Positions 49,512-62,300 of a stretch of 64,000 nucleotides of DNA are shown in pieces (the first letter of the stretch is position 1; each line of letters opens with the position of its first letter). Position numbers and translations under genes: made by a program. Source of the stretch: Tyto alba (lineage: Eukaryota; Chordata; Aves; Strigiformes; Tytonidae); the NCBI RefSeq assembly GCF_018691265.1, contig NW_024881313.1, forward strand, positions 8,709,501-8,773,500, written 5' to 3'. The notes under the pieces are model-generated. The model ran no database searches, was not told the origin of the DNA, and saw only the letters and a list, made by a program, of their open reading frames with translations.

Positions 49512-52048
49512 TGCTGTGTAGTTTTAGTCTGGTGCATGTAGTCATCCTAATGCAATCATAAACATTGCTGCAGGATGGAGATGGGAGCTGCTGGTGATAC
49601 AGTCACATCCCATGGTAGGAGCTGTTTGTGTGAGAGCAAAAAGAACGTTTTGGATGAGGGAAATGAGACCTGTCTCTTGAGCATTAACAGTCTATATTGT
49701 TGGGATTGCAACTAATGCATAATCAGTTAATTCTCCTGATGATTCATAAGAACACAAACTCTTACCAGGCCTCAGTTTATGTCTTAATTGCTTCCTTGAA
49801 GTACTGAGAACTAAAAGTCAGCGCTACTAGAGCAAATGCTCCACAGCAGTATTGCTTTAATTCAGTCTGGCAGGGTTGATGGTTCTTCTATGTTAATTTA
49901 CAAAAACAATATCCAGCAATGAAATTTTATTCACAGGAATGATCACAAAATTAAACAGCAACCTGCACTTTGGCGAGTGTTGGTACTAGAACTGATACTT
50001 TTTCATATGTTATGGATGCAGCAAGGACATGGAAGTAGGAATGCCTGCAAAGAATAGGTGTCCCCAGATCCCGATCTACTCGTGCTTGCCTGGCCTGCCC
50101 TTGCCAGTTGCGCTATTGGTGAGAAGTGTTTGCCACCTGGCATGTCTGTACTGCACTGACATAATAGGGCTTTTGAGGAAGAACATGGTAAACTCTTCCT
50201 CTGTTGGCTAGAGGGGTCAGCAAATCTACTAATTTTTTCCTCCTGACTGGAGTTTGACTTGGAAATGGACTGGGAAGCCAAAAGAAAAAGATTTGCTGTA
50301 CAAGTGGGAGCACAAGTTTGCATTAAGTAACATTCTCTACATGTTCAGTCCTAATTGCAAGACTCCTATACACCATATTGTTTATTTAACTGCCAGTTAA
50401 GGCTCTCTTACACTCAAATCACAATTGTTATTGATTCCTTCTCACACAGACAGTTGTCATAATGGGTGTCCACAGTGATGGTGCACTACAAACCTGTGCG
50501 TCAGATAGGATGGCCACACTGTGTAGTCAGTCCAAAGCTCAGTTTCAGTTCAAACAATAAGTCATAAAATAATAATCTTACAGCCACCAAATAGCCATCT
50601 TAGAAAGAGAAAGGAAGAGTCCCACAAACCAGTAACTGCTATTAGGCAAATACATTTTCTTAAATATAACTGAGAAGGACAGTCCAACATTCATGAATGT
50701 TGCATGGCGTTCACTAAGACATCAGAAGATGCTTAAAGGATTGGGACCAATTCATATATCAGTCTGCTTTTACATGTTTGCACTGAGATACTGGCAACCA
50801 GTACATTTTGTTAGGAGTATCCTTAAACAATGGAAAACTTATTTCAGGAAGCAAGTAAATAAATGGATCATAGACCTGAATTAGCTATCTGGACACACAG
50901 AATTATTTCTACTGGTCCATTTAGATTTGTTTAAAGTTAATATCTGCCCATAAATCAGAGTCAGATAGTTGGAACAACTAATAATAAGGGAGTTGGGTGG
51001 GATTTTTTTGCATCTGTCTCAGATTATATATCCTTTATCTGTTAAGACCTTTCCAACATTCTTGTGTTTCAGTGATGCTGCTTGCTTAGCAAAGCTGGTC
51101 TCCTACCTACATGCTCTTACTCCTCTGCTGTATATAATGCAGCAGAACTTTTGAGTCTACCCCTAAGCATCTACTGGGGTTAACAGAAGCTGGAGGAGAA
51201 AATATTAGAAATCCAGGACAAATTTAGATGCTGACATTGTGGTCAGATATCCAGGAGCTTCAAGTGCCTTGTTAACCGAAAACAGATGGATGTTTCAGGT
51301 TTTGCCAGCTAGTAACACCTTCCAGAGAAACAATAATTTCACCAACTTTCCATTAATCTGCATTATGCAGTTTTTAAACATTGGAATCCTGAATGACCTA
51401 AAAAAAAAAAAAAAAAAAAAAAAAAGGTAGGATGAATTTGGAAAAGAGAAGTGCTAGTGCAAGAGGAGGGAATGAAAGTGCTTTCTGTGGGAGTGAGAGT
51501 AAGAAAGAACCACCTAGAACACATGCAGAAATCTTGGCAAGGGAAAAAGAAAAGGATGCTGAGCTGGGATTCTATGAAAAAGGGCAGGGAGTTCTTGGCA
51601 GGGAAGTGGACAGAAGGAGGCAGGAGATTTCAGGAATTCTTTAAAATGGATGGGAACAGAAAATGGCATGCTGAGACCTCAAGTCTCTGATAAAAGCAAT
51701 GCTCAGTACCTTCAGCAACTGCAAAGTGAGTGACAACCCCTTCAATGTCATGTTTTGAAACCTCACAATTTATGGTCATAAGTATTATCAATGGGTATCT
51801 ATAAGGAGAATTGATAGGAAAAAAGAAAGATATTTTACAAATTCTAAGTAGGTTGCCTTTCTTTTGAAGGGAAGGAAAGAAAGTTTGTCTCTTTACTTGT
51901 AAGCAATGAACAATTTAAAAATTTGACTGAAGTTTACCTTTCTAACCAACTGTAACACATGTGCAGTATAGTAATTAAACTAACATTTGTTTTTCCCTCT
52001 GTCTTTTTGTTTTTGTGATTCCTTGTATATACCTACTAATTCACACAG
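49512..52048. other. AT-rich stretch
   Basis: No supported gene. A26 at 51,400-51,425 is followed by a purine-rich segment (51,432-51,690) whose plus-strand frames are E/K/R-rich because of composition. No acceptor precedes it. No retrotransposon body or target-site duplication was recognised around the A-run. Confidence 0.5.
51400..51425. repeat. Poly-A run (26 bases)
   Basis: Longest uninterrupted homopolymer in the window. It could be the tail of an old retrocopy, but the 150 bases upstream show no recognisable gene or SINE. Confidence 0.9.
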
Positions 52049-52149
52049 AATCTCACCCTGCAGTGGGAATAAATCCAGGAGATGACAGCAAACAGAAGGA
52101 GTTTTTGCAAGGTTCCTTCAAGAACATTCCCCCACACGACTCTGTTCAG
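52049..52149 (+). CDS. Candidate internal coding exon, unknown protein
   Basis: Seen: acceptor 'ctactaattcacacag' with a long T-rich tract upstream, and donor GTTCAG|gtatgc. The 101 bases enter with two bases (AA) and then give 33 open codons ending in phase 0. The other two phases contain stops. The reading starts SHPAVGINPGDDSKQKEF and ends PPHDSVQ, a polar and uncompressed composition unlike the low-complexity chance frames nearby. It continues in frame into the exon at 53,511. The preceding exon must end with one base. The segment at about 40,367-40,402 (one open phase, ending in G) would fit, but that link is weak. Family not recognised. Confidence 0.35.
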
Positions 52150-53510
52150 GTATGCAATTAATATTAAACTGTAGATCATACTTTCAAGCCTTTCCAGATG
52201 CTAATTTGGCGTTCCCCCTGGTGTACCCATGTCTGGTTATATAGTAGGGAGAAAGATAAAGTCTTTGGTGTGTGAACCTAGGCAGCCAGGTCAAGGAGCA
52301 CAATTAGAAGAGATCCTGCCTATCCTAAAATATCATCTTAACTAGAGCTAAATAAAAGGGTTCAAAATCAAATGGGAACTTCTGTTAAAATTTTCAATAT
52401 GTAGATATGAAAAATTTAAAGGAAACCTTTAAAAAATACAGTGAAAATTTAATTCCCTACTCCAGGAGAGTTTTAATGGCTACAGCCATTAATGACAGAG
52501 CGTAGCTGTGCTAATGTTTATGTGCTTATTACTCCAATGTCAGAAACTTTAGTAACCAGTATTTGCATTTACCTTTTGAGATCAGAAACATATTATGCCA
52601 TTTTTTCTGAGTGCACCTTTTTCCTAATACTGAACAGCAAGCATTCGGATGTAAAAATAAGACTAAAATAGCTGTTTTGATGCTTAAATGGATGGAATTG
52701 TGCAGCTCTGAATGTTAATCAGCTGCAGGTAAAGAATGTTTCCTCTTGTGGGAGTTTGCTAAATGTGCTAGCTCAAGCTAAAAATAACCAGCTGACCTGC
52801 CCTCATCACAATAACATTGTGGAACTTGTTTCTCATTGCATGATTGAAGAGCAGGCGATATAGTCATACATTTTAAGACAGAACGAGGTCATTTTGCTCA
52901 TTTAGAAACTAGCTTAATGCTAGAATACCATTTTTTATGTATCTGAGATGAGAAACCTGTTTTATGAATTTGCACATAAAGATTATTCAAACATAAAAAT
53001 CAATTCAGGAATTCTCCAATTGTTCTTTGTAACAAAACACTGCTGTATTATCCATGCTTAGCACTCTCTTGTGTTGCTATGATACAAAGATGCTAACTTC
53101 AAGTGAAATGGTGCTAGCACGCTAATGGCCATCAGAGCAGTGCCGAGGGCCTGGCATTAACTATCTGTTAGGAGCTCTATGGGAAGGTCTGTTTTGGTTC
53201 TTGATGGAGGCCTCAGCTAACAGTCCTTGCAAGAAAGCTTCTCCCTGCGAGGAAAAAAAAAAAAAAAACAAAAAAAAACCCCTGATCTTGATGGAAAGGG
53301 AGAGAAAGACCTGCTCTCTAATCCTCACAAACATGCTGCAGAAGAGGAAAAGAATTGGAAAATTCATAAAAGGACATCAATAAGATTTGCAATTTCAGAA
53401 TGGGCCAATAATGGATTAACAAGTAAGAAATTGCATTTAAACTAGAACAAGTTTATCTGAAATGTCTGTTTCTCAAATACCTTTGCCACACATTAATTCT
53501 CTCATAACAG
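52150..53510. other. Intron-like stretch between two candidate exons
   Basis: No exon signal I would support. The part at about 52,640-52,940 looks unusually non-repetitive, with E-box, GATA-like and homeobox-like words, and might be a conserved non-coding element. A-rich tract at 53,251-53,278. Confidence 0.4.
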
Positions 53511-53531
53511 GATGACTTAGCTGCTGTTTGA
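53511..53531 (+). CDS. Candidate terminal coding exon (six codons and stop)
   Basis: Seen: acceptor 'ttaattctctcataacag' then GAT GAC TTA GCT GCT GTT TGA, which continues the phase-0 end of the exon at 52,149 and adds DDLAAV before the stop. The stop codon's last base is the first base of AATAAA (53,531-53,536), so the 3' untranslated region would be only about 20-40 bases. Good acceptor, matching phase, stop and polyadenylation signal together make the pair more credible than either exon alone. No homologue recognised. Confidence 0.33.
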   Translation, partial: DDLAAV

Positions 53532-53536
53532 ATAAA
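53531..53536 (+). terminator. Polyadenylation signal AATAAA overlapping the stop codon
   Basis: TGAATAAA: the hexamer starts on the last base of the stop. It is followed by 'caccttctgtttttgcag' and T/G-rich sequence. Confidence 0.3.
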
Positions 53537-54367
53537 GTTTCACCTTCTGTTTTTGCAGCTATTCATTGTTCTTAAATACAGTGATGATGGTATTTTGTGA
53601 CTATACAAAGATGCCTACACAAATACACTGGCAACAAATTTGTTTCAAATTCTATTCTGAAGTTGTTCTAAGGTGAAACTATTTCATTGAAAAACAGTTT
53701 AATGGATACAAGAGTTCAGTTCATCTTTATCACATACTCAGGTTTTTATGTGAAATGCTATAAACTGGAAATGAATATTTTGACACCACCTGTCAACAAT
53801 ATTAAGTGTAATGCAATATCTTTTCTGTAAAATGCTATGGGTAGTGGATTTTAGAAAGTAAAATATGTATCACAGAAAAATAGATCAGCTGTACCTTGTC
53901 ATACTTGAGAGAGGTTTTTCTTTCTGTTGCTCTCAGAAACCTCTAAAGATTACACAGCCTCCCATGACATCTATTCTAGTACTTGGTAAACCTTACCCCA
54001 AGAGTGGACTTGTCTAATTTAAACTTTCTCTGCTGCTGCTGCTTTGCAGAAGGGCTGAGGCGTTCAGTGACTCACTGTCACCTACAAGAGGGATGCTTCC
54101 CTATGTGTAGCAAAAAAACCCTCAAAGCCACTATCTGACAACACAGAGCTTCTGGGAACCATCAGTGAGTGCTCGGCAGGCCCTCAGCTAACAAAGCATA
54201 ACCCCTACAGCTTAGCTGCTTCCAGATTGCCTGCACCCCATTTAGATACTAATTCTATGTCTTTGACAAAACAGAACACAATTAGTTTATTAGTGGCAAC
54301 ATAACTCACCCACCATGTTACATGAAAATAGATAAAGCTGGTAGAACAATGTAAAAACTTAAAAACC

Positions 54368-54389
54368 TTTTTTTTTTTTTTTTTTTTTT
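54368..54389. repeat. Poly-T run (22 bases)
   Basis: Homopolymer with no recognisable element attached. Confidence 0.9.
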
Positions 54390-56494
54390 AAGAAATTGAG
54401 ACACTCAGATTGTGGGTTAAAGGACTGGAAATTAAAAATTGCATGTAAAATAAACAGAACGTCCCCTACAATCATTACAGGCTGTTCCTTTGGAAAGCTG
54501 CATATGGGTATTTCAGTGTGTTCCTCAAGTAACTTCTTTATCCTCTAGATTCTGTCTTTCTCTCTGTTACTCCATATATTCACATACAGAATGGAGGCTC
54601 CCAATTCCCATTTTGCCTAATGTTTTTGATTCACGGAGGCTCCAACACCAATACCCTAGCACATTCTCTTTGAGTTATTTAATATTCCACATATTAAATA
54701 TAACAGAAAATATTAATTATAGATACATCTAATTAAGCCTGTCATCTCCATTATATTCTTTGCCGGAGAACAAACATGTCTTGTTTGGATCCTGTGTGAT
54801 GAAGGTTATAAGATAGTCTTGTCTGGGAGCAATTTGAAGAGAAGCTCCTCTTTCCCCTGTCCTCCAGGTATGTACACATTCATGTAAGCACCCTCTCTTA
54901 CAGTTTAAGCTCCGGACTTCTTGTACAATTACCAGTGTGCATAGGGAACAATTCATTTCTTTTCTCTTTACAGTAGGATTCTATGCATTTGTCCAGTTGA
55001 TGTCAGTGTATGAGCTTGTAGACCACAATGATTTCTGAACTCTTTCTACCTCTGTGTGGGTTTTAACAACTCTTTGACATTTTTCCCCATAAGACTCTAA
55101 TCCATTAATTAAGAATCATATTCCCTAAAGTCAATTATTTTGTAGAGAGTAACTGTCAAGTCTTCAACTCTCATGTAAATATAAATCTTCCTTCACATCT
55201 TCTAGAATTTTACTTGCTTCACATAAAACTAACTACATCTTTTGATTAAATGTAACATATTTTCTTTGGTTCGAAATGTCTGTTTTTCCAAGAATGTTTC
55301 TGCGCTCTTCTTTGAAGACTGGGATTAAATAAAGTCACTAGCATTTTCATTTTTAAACTTAAAAAGGCAAATGATGATCCTGACCCCTCAGTGGTCATGC
55401 CCTGTACTCCTTGATCCATTCAGACTCAATAGCAAATGCCTGTTGCTAAAGTTATTTGAGATTTCTTAGAAGGAATTTAGTATATAGATTTGTTCAAGTG
55501 TGAATTCTCCGAGGAAAGAAGTAACATTAATTCAAACAGGACCTTCCTGGAAACATGGCAAATATTAAAGGGATTGAATGGAAGAAAATAAAAGGCTGGA
55601 GATTTTGCAGTTCAAACCATAATTTCTTGAAAATGAAGGACTCACCCTGGAAGTTTTACAGTCAGATGTGATAGTGTTGCACGTACAGCACAGAGCTTAA
55701 CAGGCTTTGATTTATTTATATGAACAAAAACATTTTTTTAAAGCTGTAAACAAGTAACCTGATAGAGTAATTAGTCATGCAATACAGCATTGCTCTTCCA
55801 TAGTTTATTTTCATCAGTCATATTAATCACTGCAGAACAGATGTATTGAGGGTGACCCAAGGTTAAAGCAAAGGATACAAAATAATGAACTGGAGCAGTA
55901 GCTGATAACCTGAAGAACTTGATTTGTAATTCTGAGAGCGCCTGTTGTGGGTTTCAGCATCAACTTCATGCAAGTCTATTTCCCTTTTAATCAGTCACTC
56001 TCTGATCATGGTGATGTTTACTTTGCATTAATTTTATCTGCCTTTGGAGATAATGTAACTGTGATAAGAGCCAATTAGTTTTGCACCATCAAGAAGGACA
56101 ATGAATTGTAACTTGGCAAAACAAAGATAAAATTAACCATTTGCCTAAATGGTGCTGTTCATTGTTGTTTTCTCATAAGGCTGTTTCTGTAATGTTCAGC
56201 TCCATGAACAAAATAGCTCAGGATATGCAAGTTTACCTAAAGTAAAACATGTTCTGAAACGAACACTAAACTAATGTAGCAACACTGCCCAGTAATTCAA
56301 TGCTCATTTTCCACAAGCCACTAGATCTGTCTAAAGATTCTATTTCACACACATGAATAAGTGATGCAGTGAGAAATAAGCTTTCAGTTCTTGTGGCTAA
56401 GGCTTTTTAAATAAGAAGTAAATTGAGTTGGGTGAGAATGCTTTTTTGCCACAGATATAACAGCACTATCTTTTAAAAGATATTCAAAATCTTG

Positions 56495-56522
56495 TTGTTT
56501 TGTTTTGTTTTGTTTTGTTTTG
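56495..56522. repeat. (TTTTG)n microsatellite
   Basis: About five to six near-perfect TTTTG units. Simple tandem repeat. Confidence 0.92.
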
Positions 56523-57559
56523 CTCAGAAGTCATATTGTATGCTGGAGTGAGACAAACTCAAATCACTTGATAGAAAAGTTTACAAACTTTTTTTTTTAA
56601 TTATTACAACACTTACCATAAAGGTATCTAACACACAGGTAGATTCACAGACATATAACTATTGCTGTGACACAGGTAACCTGTTATTCATATTCACAAG
56701 GAACAAGTAGGCATTTTAGAGGTTATTGTAGAGTAGCGTCATAGACCCAGAGATTTGGTTGGTAAAGTCATAATGACTTCATGAAAGCTAAGAATAAAAG
56801 ATCAGTCTTAAGAAAAAAAGACTAATTTAAGATCAATCTAAGGAAAAAACCCAAAACTAAACCTAAGCAGAACAGGCGTTTTCTCAGATAAATTATACTA
56901 AATACAAATATAAGACAGGGAGAAAATGGAAATTAGGTTATTTTGTAATTATCAGAATAAAAGTGCACAGATCTTCAAATAAAGAGAGAAACCAAAGGTA
57001 ACATGAAATACTTTTATAAGCAACATTGAGGTGATAACTGGCATTGGTCTGCTACTGAACAAAGAAGGTCAATAGGCTTTAAATCTTTTTAAATTAATTG
57101 TCTTTACTAAGAAGACTCACTGATAGCAAAGGCCTAGAAAATTAATATCAGTAACAGAAGAGGAAGTTTTCTGTGTTAGATTATGGAAAGAATAGGTAAG
57201 AAAGTACTTAAAAATTTTCAGATTAGCTCAATCTGTTGAACATCCTCAAATACACGACGTTGTAATCAACACAATTGCAAGGTTCTTAACAAGTGTATTT
57301 AGAAACTCATTAAGGATAGAGTTCTTTCTAGAGACTTGAAGAAAGCCATGTTTAACACCTATGTTTAAGAAAATAATTAAGGCCTAATAATTTCTAGAAC
57401 TGTTAATTTAATGTCAATATTCAGAATAATTATGAAATAAACCAAATATGCAATTTTTAAGTCTCAGAACTGTGTATTTAAAAAAAAATAATATAAAAAT
57501 GCAGACAACTGAAAATTTTTTACAAAGAAATTACTTTCTTTTTTTTTTTTTTTGTCAAA

Positions 57560-57898
57560 CTAGTCTTTTCCTTTAAAACAGGCTTTGGTCCTATAGGAAA
57601 GGAAATATGTAATATAGTAATCACACTGTCCAGTATACTCTTTTATGGAACCAGGAGAAACATTGTCCAGATGAAATAGCCAAAAGCTGGTGCAAACTGT
57701 TTGGGGTAGCATACCTAAAAACATATTTGTCCCTGGTTCACTGACAAAATGAAGGAACATAGCAGATGTAAATGTGGCCTGTCTCATGCTCAGGTCTGTC
57801 TTTCCCAGGCTGGAGCATGGAATAGAGAGTACAGTAGTTATATCTGAGGAAAAGACAGACCTAGAAGGAACCATAAGTATGCTGGAGGAAAAGATCAC
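57560..57898 (-). other. 112-codon open frame of unknown status, overlapped by a plus-strand frame
   Basis: The minus-strand frame starts MIFSSSILMVPSRSVF. A 98-codon plus-strand frame (57,774-58,070, GTG-started, K/E-rich at its centre) overlaps it. Neither has a recognised motif. On the minus strand 'tatggttccttctag' and 'gtcttttcctcag' are acceptor-like at about 57,860. Both frames being open for about 40 codons argues that local composition, not coding, explains them. Confidence 0.12.
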
Positions 57899-58531
57899 AA
57901 CTCAAAATTATATTGAGAAATTAGCAGGGAAACATGAAAAAAAAAAATACAAAAACAGAAGTGAAAATACTATGCTTGGGCAAAAAAAGTGCAAAAATAT
58001 GCAATGTTTAGGTGAAGTTACTTTGAAACAAGAGCGAAGAGGTATATCAATATATCCTATTAGAAGGTGAGCATGAGTTAGTAGTTTCATGCTGCTATGA
58101 AAAAGCCAAACATCACACTGGAATCAATTAACAGCAGTAGAGACTGCAGGAGAACTGGTATAATATTCTCGCTTTGCTCAGATAGATTGATTAAATCATC
58201 TCCCAAGGTTTCCTCTATTCCTTTTTATAATACTGCCAGGTATGCTGTTAAGGTATTTGCTTTATTTCAGCAAAATAACTTCCCTTTAAATCACTGAGAT
58301 TTTCAGAAAGGCCTAAGTACTCAACTACTACAGACGTCAGAAAGTTTTGGGTGCTGATAATTACTGAGCAGTTCCTGGGAAGCTTGATAACTTAATGGGC
58401 ACATAATTGCAGGGAAAAAAAAAAAATCACTTTTTAAAATGAGTCAAAATGTTTTAGCAACTAATACTTGAATTAACTCAGACAATTTTTTCTTAAATAC
58501 CTCTATTTGTGATATATTGCTGTAGTCCAAT

Positions 58532-58692
58532 TCACAACCCAGACTCTTCTCTTTTGGGAATCCACTTTTCCTTTTCTGTCAGGATAGCAACAACTACATT
58601 TTGATCAATTTTTTCTTTGCTTGAAGCCTGTGTTTCTCTGATAATTCCCACTGCTTCAGAGAAACATTTCATTCTCTCTTTTTCTTCTGTAT
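58532..58692 (-). CDS. Candidate terminal exon, unknown protein (minus strand)
   Basis: Seen: minus-strand acceptor 'ccaaactcttgttttag' with exon start at 58,692. One phase only is open, for 52 codons, to TGA at 58,532-58,534. The reading starts TEEKERMKCFSEAVGIIR and ends KREESGL, a charged, helix-prone sequence. AATAAA on the minus strand lies near 58,262-58,267. A minus-strand gene here would have to begin to the right, possibly with the candidate exon at 60,281-60,445. Not recognised; may be chance or a decayed exon. Confidence 0.22.
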
Positions 58693-59249
58693 CTAAAACA
58701 AGAGTTTGGAAATGCACAAGTCTGTCTACGGAAACAGCTGATGTCTCTCATTTTTAGAGTAAGTCATTATTTATTGTTCAAAAAGAATATTTTTGAATTA
58801 AACCTATTTTTCAAAAGCTCTTTGAATTTTTATGCATCAGAAACTTTCATATCTTCAAATTGCCCTGAGACCAGTAAGAGCTTAAACTTGTAAGGAAAAT
58901 AGTCACATTCCATATTATTAAGTACAAGTTATTAAATTATATTAGAAACAGTAGCCCAAAACATGGAGAATCAATCCATAAAACTGTGACAGGCTTTATT
59001 TTGACAGAATATTTTCACCGAATAGGCAGATAAGGTCTATTATAGTTTCTTATTTTCATAATAGAGAACAGAGAATTACATGCAATGGATAGCCTAATCC
59101 TAAGAACAGTGATCTGTGCAGAAGATAACATAGAATAGTGTTTCTGTACTGACTTCTTAAAGAAGAGAAGAGAAACCCGTCTCAGGTTATAAACTTCATT
59201 TGTTGTTTTAGAATACAGGCTGATTTTTTGCTAACTTTCATTCAGAACC

Positions 59250-59351
59250 ATGGAAAACAAGTCTGCTCGAAGAAGGAGGCTTCTTTTTGGCACATCTGGA
59301 AATCTGTCTGAGGATGAGCACCTCTGGAGGAATTCTGCAGCATGGAAAAAG
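59250..59351 (+). CDS. Candidate first coding exon, unknown protein
   Basis: Seen: acceptor 'tgctaactttcattcag' four bases before an ATG in a strong context (AACCATGG), 34 open codons, and donor AAAAAG|gtactg after 59,351 in phase 0. The reading starts MENKSARRRRLLFGTSGN, has an RRRR cluster at residues 7-10, and ends NSAAWKK. The opposite strand is also open here (59,242-59,472), so coding direction is uncertain. Not recognised. If real, the rest of the gene lies to the right, mostly outside the window. Confidence 0.28.
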
Positions 59352-62300
59352 GTACTGTGGTAGCTATAGTAGATGTGTTAAGCGCAGGGGAAGAAAGAGA
59401 GAAAGAGGGAGACTTGTTCTGTTGATTTGAGCTGAGTTTACCTTTCTGATTATTTCTGGGTATTGATGACAAGTTCCTAACCTGTGCTTACACAGTAGCG
59501 TGAAGTCAGGGAGTTCCTATGTTAAGAGAATATGAGATGTTGGGAAAAAGCAAGACAGTTTAAAATGTAGAGGAATATAAAAATAGCTCCCAAGTTACTT
59601 TAAAAACAATTAGCTTTTCCATGGAGATTTGTGCTTTTCTTAGCTAGCCTCTTTTCAAAAAAAATTTCACTGTTTTTCACGTAGTAATAGAAATAGTGCC
59701 ATTTCAGCAGTTGAATCAGTAGAATTTGACATTGTTTTGATAAGTCATAGTAATGATAAAACAATAAAATAATGGTAATTAATATTAATGCCTAGAGTAG
59801 TTGTGACCTGTAACTAAGTGCTTTAAAATGAGACTGCATTAAGCAAAACCATCTTTGGGCCCTTTAACTTCTCTATGAAAATAATTGCAGGTGAATCCAG
59901 TCCATGATAAATCATGCTTTACCATCATGCTTTCTGCTATGGGGATGAAGTTTCTAGCACATTCACCTGCTAAAATTGAAAAAATACCACCTAGAACTTG
60001 TACTCGGCAGCCTAAGCTGGCTCACAGTCTTTTTCAGAACATGTCTTCTTGAGGACAATATTAAGTGAAAGTCTGTATACCCAATGTAAGAAGGCATTCA
60101 TCTAAGGGAGTTAACTGAATTTCTGAATATGGAAAAAGATGGAAGAAACCCTTGCAATTAAGTGCTTTTGAGCTGGAAGCCTGAGAGTTCAAGATTTTGA
60201 TATTTTCACAACAAAAATAACAGAACAAAGAAGTAGCAGTCACTGAACCTCAGGAGAGCACTATGCCATATGAAAAGCTTTTAAAAGCATTGGAACCAAA
60301 CTGCCAGCCATTTTTTAATGACACCATTATGAGAACCCGTGGTGGTCTCAGTGCTCAGTATGCATGAGAGCAGGCCTCCATGGCCACACTTAAAATTCTC
60401 AACATCTGATATTTCAGTTGGTTGTAATGAGAGAGAACCAGGATTCTGAAAAGACAGAGAATTAATTATTGTACATAAGGAGTTAATTATTAAAGTAGAT
60501 TGTATATCGTGCCTTGACTTAAATTGTCTTGGGTGAGAAAAAAAAAAGATAGGAAAACTTGTTTTATGCTTGTTAGAATTTGTTTTAGGCAGAATTGGTG
60601 GAAGACTCACTTCTTGGAGGATGTCTTTTTACTTAACTGTCTTGTTTGAGATGAAGTCCAGCTACCTGCATTCTTAAGAACCTATATTTGCTTATAAAGA
60701 ATAGGGAAAGACTTGTAGACATTCACAGCTATAATTTAAATGGTGACATATTTTTGCTTAGCAAATGGCTGTGAGAAGAGAAACATCGCTGCTCCTTCAG
60801 GTGTCTGTTACAGCCTTGTGTGCTGCCACTCCACCCCTGCCGTGGAAGCGTCAGAGCGCAGCACATGCACGTGGGTCTCGGCTGCTTCGGTACGAAGCCC
60901 ACTGATGTAGCTTAAACAGTCACGGTCAGCAGTGTCCCATTGGGTAGCCAAACATGTTCCCATCTGCTGTGGGGGTGAGGAACTTGGGAGAAAGAAGCTA
61001 ATAAGTGGGAATAGTCTGTAAACATCTGAACTGGATTTCTTAGGCTGTGTTTGGGAGAGTAAAGCATGTTTTGCAGAGCCGCCAGGATTTAGTTATCAAA
61101 CTTCCACTGTCTGGTCTCCAGTGACTGCATGCAGGTAACCAAGAGTTACAGAAGCACTGGGAATAAGGTTAGATTTTAGGTACCTGATGTGCCAGTTTGG
61201 TGCCCATGTCTCTCTAGTCTATCTAGTTTGTGTACAGTCTAATATGCCTTCAAACAGAGTAATACTTAAAATGAAGACACGTATTACTGTACAAACTTAT
61301 TTAACAGAAAATTTCCTTATTCTATTTAAAGCACTTAGGTTGTGTGCGAGGATTTCACTGGTCATCCACAGAGAGTTTCTGACTTGTAAAATGAAACATA
61401 GACATGCAAATTGCTGGGACTACTTCCCATATTCTCTTGCAGCAATCTATTATATTCCTTAATCATCACACTCATCTCAGTTAGACATGGGTTTGGGATT
61501 GGATATCTATGAATACATAACACTGCATTTTGCAATTATATAGCTTCCCCAAAACTTAAATTAACTTCATAAAGCTAATTAAATTAAAAATTAGAAACTG
61601 TCAGTCTTATCAGCAAAACCCACGTTACGTAACAGGATTGGATCAGCTGCAATGCAGACAGGGGCACAGTTCCTTAGACTCTCTGCTAACCCCTAAATGT
61701 TAGTCGCCTTTGAAAGCAATATTTAGCTTTTGAATATTTAGCTAATTTTATTGATACTGAACACTATGCAAAGTATATTAAATTTGAATTACTGTCCCAT
61801 GAGGAGTTTATAACAAACAAGAAAATAATATTTCAGACTAATCTGGGGACTTTTCCCAATCAACTCTAAACCAAACAACTAGCATACGGTACCTTGCATA
61901 TGGATTAGGTAAAGTACACACCCATTTGGTCCAACCTTAGTTAAAGGTGCTGGAGTTAGTGAGACTGATCTGACCACAGAGGATGTCAGTAAATGTTTTG
62001 TCACTGGCATCAATTTCAGCAGGGTGGGTTTCTTTGCTATTGAATCGGTTAAAAGCAAAGATTAAAAAGTTTACACAGTTTTCTTCTTGACATTTTTAAT
62101 TCCTTCTCCAGTTTCTCCTTTCAAAGTATACCAAGTTAATACTCCTCAACTTAACTTTTCTTTTAACTCTACTTCTTGCCTTCCTATTCATTCTTCTTTC
62201 TAAGCTCCATACTATGCATTTCTTATTTTTCCTCAAATATCATCTATTTAGATTATTTCCTTTGGTGAACCATATCATACCATGATTTTGATTAGTTATA

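Larger units (their letters stand above)
53537..57559. other. AT-rich stretch with a possible regulatory block
   Basis: No gene. T22 at 54,368-54,389 and a (TTTTG)n microsatellite at 56,495-56,522. The section at about 55,840-56,240 is free of low-complexity sequence and dense in homeobox-like, SOX-like (aacaaag, acaatg) and GATA-like words, and is noted as a possible enhancer. Confidence 0.45.

Noticed and set aside
51432..51690. E/K/R-rich open frames after the A26 run
   Set aside because: Purine-rich DNA automatically gives such readings. No acceptor precedes it and two frames are open at once.
55265..55290. 'ggttcgaaatg' resembling a tRNA B box
   Set aside because: Departs from the GGTTCGANNCC consensus. 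No A box or cloverleaf upstream.
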